In this document: positions 17,001 to 24,544 of the stretch, piece by piece
Numbering within the stretch: position 1 is the stretch's first letter
Layout: the number at the start of each line of letters is the position of its first letter
Source: Pseudomonas sp. NFIX28
GTDB taxonomy: Bacteria > Pseudomonadota > Gammaproteobacteria > Pseudomonadales > Pseudomonadaceae
Length of the DNA: 35,608 nt
Reading direction: 5' to 3'
Assembly: GCF_900107395.1 (NCBI RefSeq)
Contig: NZ_FNPW01000028.1
Span: 1-35,608 of the forward strand
Position numbers and translations under genes: made by a program
Notes under the pieces: generated by a model
The model's database searches: none
The model's input: the letters and a program-made list of their open reading frames with translations, nothing else
What the model was told of the DNA's origin: nothing

Positions 17001-18586
17001 CTGAGAAGTGCACGTTGAATATCTTGTGAGGCGGTGAATCGCTGACGTGGCACCGCAAGACTGCGCAACTTTAGCATTTCAGCCGCGATGGCTTCGATGG
17101 CTTGCATGGCGGCATCGCCCAGTGCGCTATTGGCCTGCACGATCGTGGCAAGGTAGCGCTGTGCCAGCGCTTGGCTGGTCACTACATTGAAGCTACCTCC
17201 TTGCTGCGCTAATTCAACAAACAAGGCCAATTCACGTGGATTACAAATCAATTCGCGCGTGGTCGTATCGGTGGCCGATGCGTCAATGCTGAGTTTTACG
17301 AGCAGCGGCGCTATCTCGGTATCCCATTCCAATGGCTGGCAGGTGATTTTTTTACCCCAACTGCGCTGGGCAATACGCCGATCGTAATGACAGTCAAAGT
17401 CGCGACAGGCAGTGACAACGGTAATATTGGGAACCAGCAGCAGACGATCAATTTGGGCAAGGAAGTACGTAAGTACGCTGTGTTCACGGGCAATGGAAAG
17501 TACATCTAACGAGTCGATCATTACGACCACGTGCGCATCTTCCGCCATGCGTGCCGCTCCTTCTACCCAATGTTCAGGCAGGCCTAGGGCTTGACGGTCT
17601 TGCGTAGTGACGATGTCGGCGAACTCGCGCGATTGAATGAACAGCGGCAGTAGGTCAGTGCGGGTTTGGGCGAGTTGTTCCAGTGCTTCTTGCACTGCCA
17701 GCATCACGCAGGTCTTGCCAGATCCCGGCAAACCGGTGAGCAAGATAGAGCCATGTTTGGCTTCAATGGCTTCGATGAGTTCGTTGACGGATGGATTCGA
17801 AACGCTTTCACTGCCAATATCTCTGCGCCATGACCGGCCAATGGCAGAAGTGCTTTTGAATGAAGTACGAACCTTTACCATGTCCATGGGAGGGGTCAGC
17901 ATCGAGCCTGCGTTGTCCAGCAAGACTTTCAGGTTGTCCTTTGTCAGTCGATGTTGCGTAGCGCTACTTTCGCCGTGGCCGCTAACGCGCATTCCGAGGT
18001 AGTCAAGGCGTGTCCATAGGGTGTTGTAAGCCGCTGAACCGTTGCTTACCAACCGCCACAAACGCTCGCGCAGAAATGCCTCCATGCGATCCAGTTCTGG
18101 ACTGATTTCAAACGTCGTGCGTTGTAGGAACTGGTAGGTTGAAAGATTTGACGCCTGTTCGACAAGCAGACTTCCTAGTTCGGTATCTGACTCTTGGAGC
18201 GCCTTGCCCAGATTGGTTTGGTAGGTTGCTTCATCGGCATAGTTGGTGCTGTATTCCCGCAGTCTTGAGAGATCACCAAACGCGCTGCGCGAATAGAAGC
18301 GAATTTCCGCTGTCGGATCGCTGGTCAACAAGCTGATTGCCTTGCGCAATTCGTCGGCGAGGTCGGCAGTAGACCAGGCCTTATGCAGCGTCTGGTTTTT
18401 TTTGCATTGGCAGTAAATTTTGGTGCCATCTACTTTGCCGATCACCACATCGTCCACTGACCCGCTTACTGAATCTACTTCAAGCCACTGGTAACCAGGC
18501 TCCGAAAGAACGCTCAAAGCCCAGTCAAAGGCAACCAGCGTTTGGTAACCATCGCCTCGATTGGACTGAATACCTGCTTTGCTCAT
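14012..18586 (-). CDS. Avs-like STAND NTPase with N-terminal PD-(D/E)xK nuclease, putative antiphage protein
   Basis: This 1524-aa protein has three parts. Residues 1-95 look like a Cap4/DUF4297-type restriction-nuclease domain: an RGDGYQTLVAF start, E36, D45-D46 and Q60-x-K62 (IYCQCKKN), a PD-(D/E)xK-like pattern. Residues about 255-480 are a NACHT/STAND P-loop ATPase: Walker A GLPGSGKT (285-292), Walker B VVVMIDSLD (353-361) and an arginine finger-like TACRDFD (R395). The remaining roughly 1000 residues are alpha-helical and repeat-like (TPR/HEAT type), the usual sensor part. The order nuclease-STAND-repeat is that of Avs proteins, which detect conserved phage proteins and then degrade DNA. 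The gene is visibly more AT-rich than its neighbours and is the only large cargo of island 1. Homology to a named Avs class is inferred. The start at ATG 18586 has no strong ribosome-binding site. Confidence 0.85.
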   Translation of the reverse strand: MSKAGIQSNRGDGYQTLVAFDWALSVLSEPGYQWLEVDSVSGSVDDVVIGKVDGTKIYCQCKKNQTLHKAWSTADLADELRKAISLLTSDPTAEIRFYSRSAFGDLSRLREYSTNYADEATYQTNLGKALQESDTELGSLLVEQASNLSTYQFLQRTTFEISPELDRMEAFLRERLWRLVSNGSAAYNTLWTRLDYLGMRVSGHGESSATQHRLTKDNLKVLLDNAGSMLTPPMDMVKVRTSFKSTSAIGRSWRRDIGSESVSNPSVNELIEAIEAKHGSILLTGLPGSGKTCVMLAVQEALEQLAQTRTDLLPLFIQSREFADIVTTQDRQALGLPEHWVEGAARMAEDAHVVVMIDSLDVLSIAREHSVLTYFLAQIDRLLLVPNITVVTACRDFDCHYDRRIAQRSWGKKITCQPLEWDTEIAPLLVKLSIDASATDTTTRELICNPRELALFVELAQQGGSFNVVTSQALAQRYLATIVQANSALGDAAMQAIEAIAAEMLKLRSLAVPRQRFTASQDIQRALLSNKVLHETQDGQLTFGHQTLLDVLVISGAVRQAVTLNAFIQRLPPVPFVRPSIRSFVTQLTTGDRREFRKQLRTVLTGNNAFHIRRLVAETFTEQPPHDDDWLLIRDLRNQHRDVFQVIYTQAARVEWHHFWMKHLVPFLKDTRDVDGLTMHVHRVSQWKNDDAVGVFAFWTEVLALDGVDNTQLTNSIAHAITQVHADHSAVLVPLLVELLKLPRQEHSFLGHALARCVKDGGMDDTVLWRYVAGEVTDEDVLAYSFDKKLHCQPHEFGTSNKSFLADRMRKSTALLDLAIASIERWSQIKNSRYGEAPKNFWSGFLHQTSYNDAHTQTDHRHLDSERILLDAVETAIVHHANTQSNWWKSNSERLCFSTEGALRYFAILACMAAPTANLDVIGRMLCNKKLLESALSYELGTLIQTTFLHLDAATQDAIHSTVLTLHLETATDPKHHAWALRDQAQLILTIPCHLRSADAQAVLDECEKEIWPLIRQPDIHMRGGMVSAPFSFEVFLGASDDSVLGLLNHYKAHASSPFDDFLMGGEREVGSQLREAASRHPTRFMSLLSANWERISDRFRDDLMEGIATYLAHRYGNLQVNGTWSPKDEPNAAALVQQILNELEAHPSHWHHNRVASKAIESCAHVVELSQDATRLVSLAADFSTLQEESSISGDSVDLVTAGINMAKGNAAEALMIVANQLEKNGVPWPQLLPNALRLFAADPHPAIRALLLRRMPYLQSHHPELGWELFGLTMQEKSPGLWPIAESSLYYAYYQKFEIVALWLARLYREGSNKDFETWGRISALAALSKRLEFSSLLVEINAGETVEAWCGAASVWTHSDNIQQHREQCLTGLEAGLDAENHYALAVARKFRNLFQETKPLVAVPIELIRRCLFLLGTEADSARNDIYGFDAWLNAMSLRDPMYALEATEIYLDFVRQTKPYLYDHENNLTQLLTRLFAQAEEQEESDGGAMLQRVVATQDSLLTLGVDGMNDWLKAAERP

Positions 18587-19084
18587 TTGCTTGTCCTGTT
18601 TGACTACGACTGCCCCCTGAACTATTAAGCAGCCAGGCTATGCCGCACCTTGTTTTTCCCAGCACGATTAGCCAACGCGCCACGCGATATCCGAATACGT
18701 CCACAACGCTCTAGAGTTGGGGGGTGACCTTTTGTCGTGCGTAGCACCGGCTGATGAATTATCGCGTCCGATGCCACATATCGTTGTAGTTCATTGGTTG
18801 CCAAAAGCGGTCTGGGGAAATGAGCCGTTATCTGGCGCATAGATTGACCGTTAACATGGATGTTGTCACCGGGCATTCCGCAGGGCTGCCGAGCTTTATC
18901 CACGGAAGGCCAAGCATGAGAACTCCCCGCCTTTCTAGGGCAGGTGGCTGGCTAGCAACAGCGGATGCCGTTACCGACCATCCTCACCGGGGAGCAAAGT
19001 GGACCATGCCGGCTTTCCACCCCTGGCCGATCTAGGCCTGTCGCCCTTTTTGCGTGCAATGATCAAGTCGGGTGAAAACGTTGG
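18587..19084. other. Upstream region of the NACHT gene
   Basis: About 500 bp between the NACHT gene and the integrase companion. It contains one doubtful 92-codon frame (18625-18903) and no clear promoter, so regulation of the defence gene is not readable here. Confidence 0.4.
18625..18903 (-). CDS. Uncertain 92-aa ORF, possibly a gene remnant
   Basis: The reading frame opens with GTG and has no visible ribosome-binding site. Met10 or Met22 are alternative starts. The C-terminal half (GRIRISRGALANRAG, then KVRHSLAA) looks protein-like, with basic and small residues, whereas the N-terminal half does not. It ends 38 bp before the NACHT gene on the same strand. It could be a small island gene, the end of a decayed transposase or recombinase, or no gene at all. 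I do not recognise a family. Confidence 0.3.
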   Translation of the reverse strand: MDKARQPCGMPGDNIHVNGQSMRQITAHFPRPLLATNELQRYVASDAIIHQPVLRTTKGHPPTLERCGRIRISRGALANRAGKNKVRHSLAA

Positions 19085-19390
19085 TCAGCGTCTCTCCCGA
19101 GGTCCCCTATAGATGCTGACCTTGAAATGCCATGGCTTACCTAAGCGAATAGTGAGCAAATGCACGGTCAGCAGATAGTAATAGCGCGTGGATTCAGTGC
19201 GCTGGTTCAGGTGCTGATTTAGAAACCAATCGATATGTTTTCGCTGCCAGGTCCATGGATTGTCTAGGTGCCAGCGATAATGTATCGCCGCTTGAATGGC
19301 CTTCGCCTGACGAAGGTGACGCATGCGGGTGGAGTGCGATCCGGTCAGAACGCCCACCAGGAACAGCTCCATATCGAATGGCTTACTCAT
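19085..19390 (-). CDS. Small basic protein coupled to the island integrase
   Basis: A 101-aa, strongly basic, Trp/Tyr-rich protein. Its ATG overlaps the integrase stop by 4 bp (ATGA, 19387-19390), so translation is coupled. The middle (HYRWHLDNPWTWQRKHIDWF, then the TRYYYLLTVHLLTIRLGK segment) is helical and resembles the core-binding (SAM-like) N-terminal domain of tyrosine recombinases. I infer that it helps the recombinase, as a DNA-binding partner or directionality factor. It has no catalytic residues of its own. The family is not recognised. Confidence 0.7.
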   Translation of the reverse strand: MSKPFDMELFLVGVLTGSHSTRMRHLRQAKAIQAAIHYRWHLDNPWTWQRKHIDWFLNQHLNQRTESTRYYYLLTVHLLTIRLGKPWHFKVSIYRGPRERR

Positions 19391-20370
19391 GCTCGACCAC
19401 CGATGTAAGCCGATACCACGTCGATACGGCCGTGCCCAAGTTCATAGCTGAGTTGGTCTCGGGCCTGCCGATCAAGGGGCCGGTCAAACTGGTCGCACCG
19501 CCCATCATTATTGATGGGCGCGGAATAGAGGGTGATTTGCTCATAGCGTTCGCACGCATAGGCTGCACGCAGTTCGTGGAAGCCTTTGAGGTTGTGCGTA
19601 TGGAGGACGTCTCGGGCGGGGCGTACGACGCGTTGCTGGAAATCGAGGTAGCTCTCGTTCGGTGCCAGTAGGTTGTGGCTGCCATGCGGTAAGACCTGCT
19701 CGGCATATCTGAGTGCTTCGCGTACATGGTCATCCACCATGATCCAGCGAGCTGCTGTTGCTCCGCTGCGCCCACCTTTTGTTCCGTCCTGGATGTTGAT
19801 CCTCCCGAGTTGCTCGGCTTCCCGTTGCAGTCGAGGAAGATCGGCCAAAATCGCCTCACGCAAACGCATGCCGGTGGCTCGCGCTAACTGAACGATGGCG
19901 GCAGCGCGCGGCTGCTGATGTTCGCAAAGCTCGTCAACGATCCGCTTAACGTATTCGCGGTCTTGGCCTTGCGGCACTGAGCGACGAACACTCGCCCGCT
20001 GCATTCCCAATGCCTTGCTTGGGCTCGGTACTTTCACGGACTGATCACCGCGAAGCGCGGCCATGGTTCGATTCACGCTGGACAATCGATTTTGCGCGGT
20101 CGCGATGCCGATAGCTCCTTGTTCGACTTGCTGCCGCAGATACCCGGCGTAGTCCAGCAAGGTCTGCCGAACAATTTTTCGCGCATCGTTGAACCCTGGC
20201 CCATCCTCCGAACGACACCAGCGCACAAACGCCTGCCACCGATCACTGTGCGCTTTGACAGTCCCGTAATGCCCGCCGCCAAACAGATCTTTTAGCGCTT
20301 GCGGCCCGGCATAGCTCAGTTGCCGGCCATAGCCAAAATTGCGTCCATCTCGCCTGCCCACCAGTGCCAT
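19387..20370 (-). CDS. Tyrosine recombinase (integrase) of island 1
   Basis: A 327-aa site-specific recombinase. The N-terminal half (about 25-110) is the core-binding domain. The catalytic domain has R169 (ATGMRLREA), H265-x2-R268 (GFHELRAAY), H313 (LGHGRID) and the nucleophile Y322 six residues from the end, so the full R-H-R-H-Y set is intact. AGAGGAG lies about 8 bp before ATG 20370. It reads away from the intact tRNA-Thr 0.8 kb upstream and is followed by a coupled 101-aa gene. The tRNA-Thr 3' end is the inferred attachment site because copies flank the element. The enzyme appears intact, so excision may still be possible. Confidence 0.93.
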   Translation of the reverse strand: MALVGRRDGRNFGYGRQLSYAGPQALKDLFGGGHYGTVKAHSDRWQAFVRWCRSEDGPGFNDARKIVRQTLLDYAGYLRQQVEQGAIGIATAQNRLSSVNRTMAALRGDQSVKVPSPSKALGMQRASVRRSVPQGQDREYVKRIVDELCEHQQPRAAAIVQLARATGMRLREAILADLPRLQREAEQLGRINIQDGTKGGRSGATAARWIMVDDHVREALRYAEQVLPHGSHNLLAPNESYLDFQQRVVRPARDVLHTHNLKGFHELRAAYACERYEQITLYSAPINNDGRCDQFDRPLDRQARDQLSYELGHGRIDVVSAYIGGRA

Positions 20371-20648
20371 GATCGAACTCCTCTCGAAGCCAATACTTTT
20401 AAAACCTTCCCCACGTCATCCCGCCAAGAATGTTTAGTGTTATCAGGGATCAAGGTCCCTGCGACCTGTGAGGGTTGTCCACTAACGCGGGACTGGCGGC
20501 TCCTTACGACCGGGAGCTTGGGCATCTCATGATTTGGCGTCCTGAGCACTTCCGAAGAAGTGGGCGGGTGGAGGCTGCACTGGCTGACGAGACCGGCGCC
20601 GCGAGATCCTGAGTCGGGTGAAGGCAGTGATGCGATGACCGGGGCATG

Positions 20649-20665
20649 CCTGACTGTCAGTCAGG
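20649..20665. repeat. 17-bp perfect palindrome
   Basis: CCTGACTG-T-CAGTCAGG, about 280 bp upstream of the integrase start. Its size and symmetry suit a dimeric repressor operator, but no regulator gene is visible on the island. Confidence 0.5.
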
Positions 20666-20801
20666 TGCAGTCCATTCCGTGGGCTGCGGCACCATCATCT
20701 GCATCGCTGTTGCTGGTGACTTTTCGGTGTTTGTCATGCCGATTGTCACGAGGGGGAATGCCGCAAAGCCTTTTACGATTTGGGTTGCAGCAGCGGTAGG
20801 A

Positions 20802-20835
20802 GCGCCCGTCTCTTTCCGGAAGAAGAGACGGGCGC
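20802..20835. repeat. Perfect 13-bp inverted repeat (stable hairpin)
   Basis: GCGCCCGTCTCTT and AAGAGACGGGCGC flank the 8-nt loop TCCGGAAG. No T-tract follows on either strand, so it is not a plain intrinsic terminator. It may be a structured RNA or a protein-binding site. Confidence 0.6.
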
Positions 20836-21117
20836 AGGTTGGCGCACGGGAATGGCCAAGCGGATAGGTAGGGCAGCTGTGAAAGGGGATAAGTTGCCGC
20901 AGTGGGCACACTGGTAAAAGTAGGCATCCATCACATCGCTGTGACCGTGCGAGCCGCCGGACGCTAATCGCACTTTGGAAGAGCCACCACGGTGGGGCGT
21001 AGCCTTAAAGGTTCTGGCTACCTGGGGTTGCTGCCAACGACAGCGCTTTGCCCGATCTTCTCTAGGCCCTAAAACGGTTGGAATTCACCTGATGGAAACC
21101 GACAGAACCCCAAAACG

Positions 21118-21147
21118 AAAAAACCCGCCAGAAGGCGGGTTTTTTCG
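21118..21147. terminator. Bidirectional terminator downstream of tRNA-Thr
   Basis: AAAAACCCGCC-AGAA-GGCGGGTTTTTT is a perfect stem. It lies about 50 bp beyond the tRNA 3' end on the minus strand and is element-derived if the island model is right, replacing the original terminator at 13645-13675. Confidence 0.88.
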
Positions 21148-21150
21148 GGG

Positions 21151-21183
21151 GGTTCAGAGATTTTGAAAGCCTTCTCTGGAACC
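21151..21183. repeat. Near-perfect inverted repeat flanking the right attachment core
   Basis: GGTTCAGAGA (21151-21160) is repeated inverted as TCTCTGGAACC (21173-21183) with one inserted base. It directly abuts the tRNA-Thr 3' end, a plausible recombinase arm or core site. Confidence 0.4.
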
Positions 21184-21188
21184 TTGTA

Positions 21189-21264
<76 letters not shown>

Positions 21265-21341
21265 GTGTGGGCGACGATTATAGCGATTGGCGGGGTTCTG
21301 TAAACCCCTGAAATCTGACTATTTTTGCTTTGCTTCGGGCT

Positions 21342-22163
21342 TTAGCCGCGGACCAGCACTTTCTTGAGTTTTTCGATGGCGCGCCAGGAGCGGCTGTTGC
21401 GCAGGGCGTGCAGGGCCGCCTCGGCGCGGTCGGCGCGTTGGCGTTCGGCGATCAGGGCCTGTTCCAGGTCGGTGGCCGGGGCGACGAAGCGGTGGCCGGG
21501 GTTGAATTGGAATTCGTCGAGGTTGCACGGCGGGATGTCGAAGGCCCCCTTGAGGTTCAGGTGTTCTTCGGCCAGGTAGAAGGTGTTGATGCCGTCGAAT
21601 ACCACCGGGTGGTAGCCGGCGCCGGTGACCAGGGTTTCCCAGGCCTGGTCGCGGCTCCACGGGGTTTCGATCAGCAGGATCCACGGCCGACAGCGGCTGA
21701 AGTCCATGCTGCGCAGCACGGTTTCTTCGTGGCCTTCGACGTCGATCTTGAGAAAGTGGATGGGGCCGTCGACATGCGCCGCGCAGATGTCGCTCAGGGT
21801 GCGCGAGCTGACGATCTGGGTCTGCACCTGCATGCCGGCGTCCTTGTGTTGCTGCGCCAGGGCCGGGTCGAGAGTGGACAGGCCAGTGTCGGCGATGCCG
21901 TAGAAGGTCAGGGCCTCGGCGTTGTCGCCGGCCGCGCATTGCAGGTTGGTGTCCCTGGGGCGCTCCTGGCACAGCGCCTGGTAATAGCTCGGGACCGGCT
22001 CGACATTGATGCCGCGCCAGCCGCGATCATAGAACGCGCGGGTTACCGAATCGGCGGTGGGGTGGTTGGCGCCGACGTCGATATAAAAGCCGTTTTCAAC
22101 GTGCTTGAGGGCGCGCCACAGGCGGATGTCTTCGAAATTCTGTGCATAAGAAATGAACGTCAC
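21342..22163 (-). CDS. FkbM-family SAM-dependent methyltransferase
   Basis: A 273-aa protein with the FkbM methyltransferase pattern: the SAM-binding glycine loop FYIDVGANHP (residues 27-36), the acidic NVEP after strand 2, and the family motif FLKIDVEGHEETVL in the middle. FkbM enzymes O-methylate sugars or small natural products, often in surface-glycan synthesis. The last roughly 50 residues are charged and helical (EQALIAERQRADRAEAALHALR) and look like a coiled coil. The start is GTG at 22163 with GGGAAAAG upstream. It is next to tRNA-Thr and, on the other side of island 1, a GT25 glycosyltransferase, so surface-glycan modification is the likely setting. Confidence 0.9.
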   Translation of the reverse strand: MTFISYAQNFEDIRLWRALKHVENGFYIDVGANHPTADSVTRAFYDRGWRGINVEPVPSYYQALCQERPRDTNLQCAAGDNAEALTFYGIADTGLSTLDPALAQQHKDAGMQVQTQIVSSRTLSDICAAHVDGPIHFLKIDVEGHEETVLRSMDFSRCRPWILLIETPWSRDQAWETLVTGAGYHPVVFDGINTFYLAEEHLNLKGAFDIPPCNLDEFQFNPGHRFVAPATDLEQALIAERQRADRAEAALHALRNSRSWRAIEKLKKVLVRG

Positions 22164-22517
22164 TGTCTTTTCCCGTCAGTCACAAAGGTTCTGGCTTTGA
22201 CGCGCCCGCGAGCGCCTGCGTCTGTATAACAAGCGCCGCCGCGGGGCGCAATTTGCCGCCTGCCGGGTCCCGGTTTTCGGCTGTTATGTCCTTTGTCGTT
22301 GACGCTTATGCACAATCGATGGCTGCCGCGCGGCGATTTTCGCCGATTTTGTGGATCCGTTCTCAATTCGCCGCAACTGGCTGTTTTTTCGCTGATTTAT
22401 TTTCATGAACAAAAAATGACCAGCGGTGTATTGAGCCTGTAGCATGCGCTTTCAGCGGCTTTGATGGGATTTCATCAACAGAGTTATCCACAGGTTGGAT
22501 AGGATGATGGATCCAAC
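22164..22517. other. Intergenic region with one perfect DnaA-box-like 9-mer
   Basis: No gene is seen. TTATCCACA (22484-22492) matches the strict DnaA box but is single. TTGATG and CATCAA flank GGATTT (22461-22478) as a short inverted repeat. Upstream DNA for the FkbM gene is also here. Confidence 0.5.
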
Positions 22518-23729
22518 TTATGCGCGTTCCGCCAGCAGCATCAGGTTGCGGGGAGTGAGCGCTGTCGGGCAGAACAGGCCCAGTTGCACGCGGTAACCCT
22601 GCTCCTGCAAAAACAGCCCGCGATCGAGCACCAGCCACAACTCCAATGGCCGCCGGAACAGGCCGCGCAGCAGCTCCAGGTTGCGGACCTGGGCCAGGCG
22701 CTGCCAGCCGGCGGCTTCCAGCGCCGGCCAATCCTGCGGGCCGACTGTGGATAAGTTCTTGAGCGCCGCCAGGTCGCGGCAATAGTCGGCGAAGGGTTTG
22801 TCCAGCCAGCTGGCGGGCAGTGACGGCGTGGGCAGGTAGTCATCGCTGCCGCGCAGTTGGCGTTGCAGCAGGTCGAAGCCCAGGCGGCGGGCCATGGAGC
22901 GGTCGCGCTGGCGACGTACCCGGGCGCCGGCGGTGACGGTCTCGCTCAGCGGCAGGCCCAGGTCGTCCAGGGACAATTGCAGCGCCGAGCCCTTGGCGGC
23001 GGCGCAGAGCGGCTGGTATTCGGAGCGGTCGATGCGGTTGTAGCAGCAGGGCGCGATAGCCAGTTGGCGACAGCCGCGCTCGCTGGCCAATTGCATCAGG
23101 CGCACATGCAGGTCGCCGCAGGCGTGCAGGGCCACCGGGGTGTGCTCAATGCTCAGGCGGGCAGCGGCGTCGGCGGCCAGTACGTCCTGCTGCAGGTGGC
23201 TGGCCGGCAGCCGATGGTGTTCGCTCAGTTGCCGGCCGCTGGCGACCAGGGCCGGGTCGACTTCCAGGCAGGTCAGCTGTTGCCCGGGCTGCAGCAGGCG
23301 GCGGCCGAGGTGGCCCTTGCCCGAGCACCAGTCCAGCCAGTGGCCGGGCGCCTGGGTGAATTCCAGGCAGGCGGCGAAGGCTTCGATCTGCTGCCATTTG
23401 CGCCCGGGCACATCGACATTGAGACGCTGGCGGGCGGCTGGCACCTCATGCATCGGCAACTCGGCCACGGCACCCAGGGTGGCGGCGGTCTGGGCCAGCT
23501 CGGGGAAGGGCGCGGGAGCATCGAGCAATTCGGGATGGTTATGGCTGGCCTCGGCGTCGTCCAGGCTGCGCTGGCGCAGCCACTGGGCGAGTTCGCGGTG
23601 CTGGGCTTCCCACGGCAGCCGCAGCTCGGTGAAGGGGCGTGGGCGCCAGAGCTGTTGATGGTCCAGCAGGAAGCGGTCCATGGCCTGGAAGCGGCTGAGG
23701 AGTTCGGGACCTTGGAGGATGGAGGGCAT
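22518..23729 (-). CDS. SAM-dependent methyltransferase (Methyltransf_32-like)
   Basis: A 403-aa protein with a central Rossmann methyltransferase domain: motif I LDWCSGKGHLGRRLL, then TCLEVDP, and a later ALHACGDLHVRLMQ ... LAIAPCCYNRI segment typical of the Methyltransf_32 group (related to GSTCD and RNA-methylase-like proteins). The N-terminal roughly 150 residues are helical and specific to this bacterial family. The substrate is unknown. ATG 23729 is used rather than an upstream in-frame start (23828) because the extra segment would translate the REP sequence. It is followed by a DnaA-like box and preceded by a REP pair. Confidence 0.85.
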   Translation of the reverse strand: MPSILQGPELLSRFQAMDRFLLDHQQLWRPRPFTELRLPWEAQHRELAQWLRQRSLDDAEASHNHPELLDAPAPFPELAQTAATLGAVAELPMHEVPAARQRLNVDVPGRKWQQIEAFAACLEFTQAPGHWLDWCSGKGHLGRRLLQPGQQLTCLEVDPALVASGRQLSEHHRLPASHLQQDVLAADAAARLSIEHTPVALHACGDLHVRLMQLASERGCRQLAIAPCCYNRIDRSEYQPLCAAAKGSALQLSLDDLGLPLSETVTAGARVRRQRDRSMARRLGFDLLQRQLRGSDDYLPTPSLPASWLDKPFADYCRDLAALKNLSTVGPQDWPALEAAGWQRLAQVRNLELLRGLFRRPLELWLVLDRGLFLQEQGYRVQLGLFCPTALTPRNLMLLAERA

Positions 23730-23753
23730 GCTGGGCTGCTCAGGGTGTGGTCC

Positions 23754-23841
23754 GTAGGAGCGAGGCTTGCCCGCGATGAGAACGTCGCGGGTTGTCTGGT
23801 ACACCGCGTTATCGTTTTTCGCGGGCAAGCCTCGCTCCTAC
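23754..23841. repeat. Inverted pair of REP elements
   Basis: GTAGGAGCGAGGCTTGCCCG (23754-23773) and its inverse GCGGGCAAGCCTCGCTCCTA (23821-23840) face each other about 45 bp apart. This is the standard REP-pair arrangement moved by RAYT transposases in Pseudomonas. It separates the methyltransferase from the ABC transporter operon. Confidence 0.92.
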
Positions 23842-23854
23842 AGGGGGCGTGCGT

Positions 23855-24544
23855 TCAGCGGCCCTGGCACTGCTCGACGCGCAGCCAGCGTTCCAGCAGC
23901 TTGAAGCCTTGCACCAACACATAGGACATCAGCAGGTAGAACACCCCGGCGGCGAAGAAGATCTCCACCGGCAGGTAGGTGCGGGCAATGATGGTGCGGG
24001 CCATGCCGGTCAGTTCCAGCAAGGTCACGGTGCTGGCCAGGGCGCTGGCCTTGAGCATCAGGATCACTTCGTTGCTGTAGGCCGGCAGGCCGATGCGCGC
24101 GGCACGCGGCAGGATGATGTAGAACAGCGCCTTGGGCTTGGACATGCCCAGCGCCCGCGCCGCTTCGATCTCGCCTGGCGGGATGGCCTGGATCGCCCCA
24201 CGCAGGATCTCGGCGATATAGGCCGCGGTGTGCAAGGTCATGGTGGCGGTGGCGCACCAGAACGGATCGCGCAGGTACGGCCACATCGCGCTGTTACGCA
24301 CCGCATCGAACTGCGCCAGGCCGTAATAGACCAGGAACAGCTGCACCAGCAGCGGCGTACCGCGGAAGAAGAAAATATAGGCATAGGGCAGGGCGCGCAC
24401 GTACCACAGGCGCGACGAGCGGGCGATGCCCAGCGGAATGGCCAGCAACAGGCCGGCGATGACCGCGATGGCCACCAGCTCCAGGGTCAGCGTGGCGCCC
24501 TGGGCCAGCTTGGGCAGCCACTTGATGATCACTTCCCAGTTCAT
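23855..24544 (-). CDS. Basic amino-acid ABC transporter permease (HisM-like)
   Basis: A 229-aa inner-membrane permease with about five TM segments and the polar amino-acid transporter signature. It has the EAA loop GEIEAARALGMSKPKALFYIILPRAARIGLP. Its start overlaps the stop of the other permease by 4 bp (24541-24544), so the two are translated together and should form the heterodimeric channel. It is the last gene of the operon ATPase - binding protein - permease - permease, an order also found at PA5152-PA5155 of P. aeruginosa. ATG 24544 is supported by AGGAGCG just upstream. Confidence 0.93.
   Translation of the reverse strand: MNWEVIIKWLPKLAQGATLTLELVAIAVIAGLLLAIPLGIARSSRLWYVRALPYAYIFFFRGTPLLVQLFLVYYGLAQFDAVRNSAMWPYLRDPFWCATATMTLHTAAYIAEILRGAIQAIPPGEIEAARALGMSKPKALFYIILPRAARIGLPAYSNEVILMLKASALASTVTLLELTGMARTIIARTYLPVEIFFAAGVFYLLMSYVLVQGFKLLERWLRVEQCQGR

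Larger units (their letters stand above)
20371..21117. other. Noncoding, palindrome-rich region between integrase and tRNA-Thr
   Basis: No gene can be supported in about 750 bp. It holds the palindrome CCTGACTG-T-CAGTCAGG (20649-20665) and a perfect 13-bp inverted repeat around TCCGGAAG (20802-20835). Short minus-strand frames (for example 20773-20973 with YFYQCAHCGN) look like decayed coding sequence at best. Confidence 0.5.

Noticed and set aside
20773..20973. Minus-strand frame with a CxxC (QCAHCGN) segment
   Set aside because: Looks slightly protein-like, but no ribosome-binding site, overlaps other equally plausible frames and a perfect inverted repeat; at most a relic.
22484..22492. 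Perfect DnaA box as a possible replication origin
   Set aside because: A single box with no AT-rich unwinding region, dnaA or dnaN nearby; chance or a regulatory site.
22857..23924. 355-codon plus-strand frame over the methyltransferase and REP pair
   Set aside because: It runs through REP sequence and is antisense to a clear SAM-methyltransferase; repetitive Gly/Gln composition.
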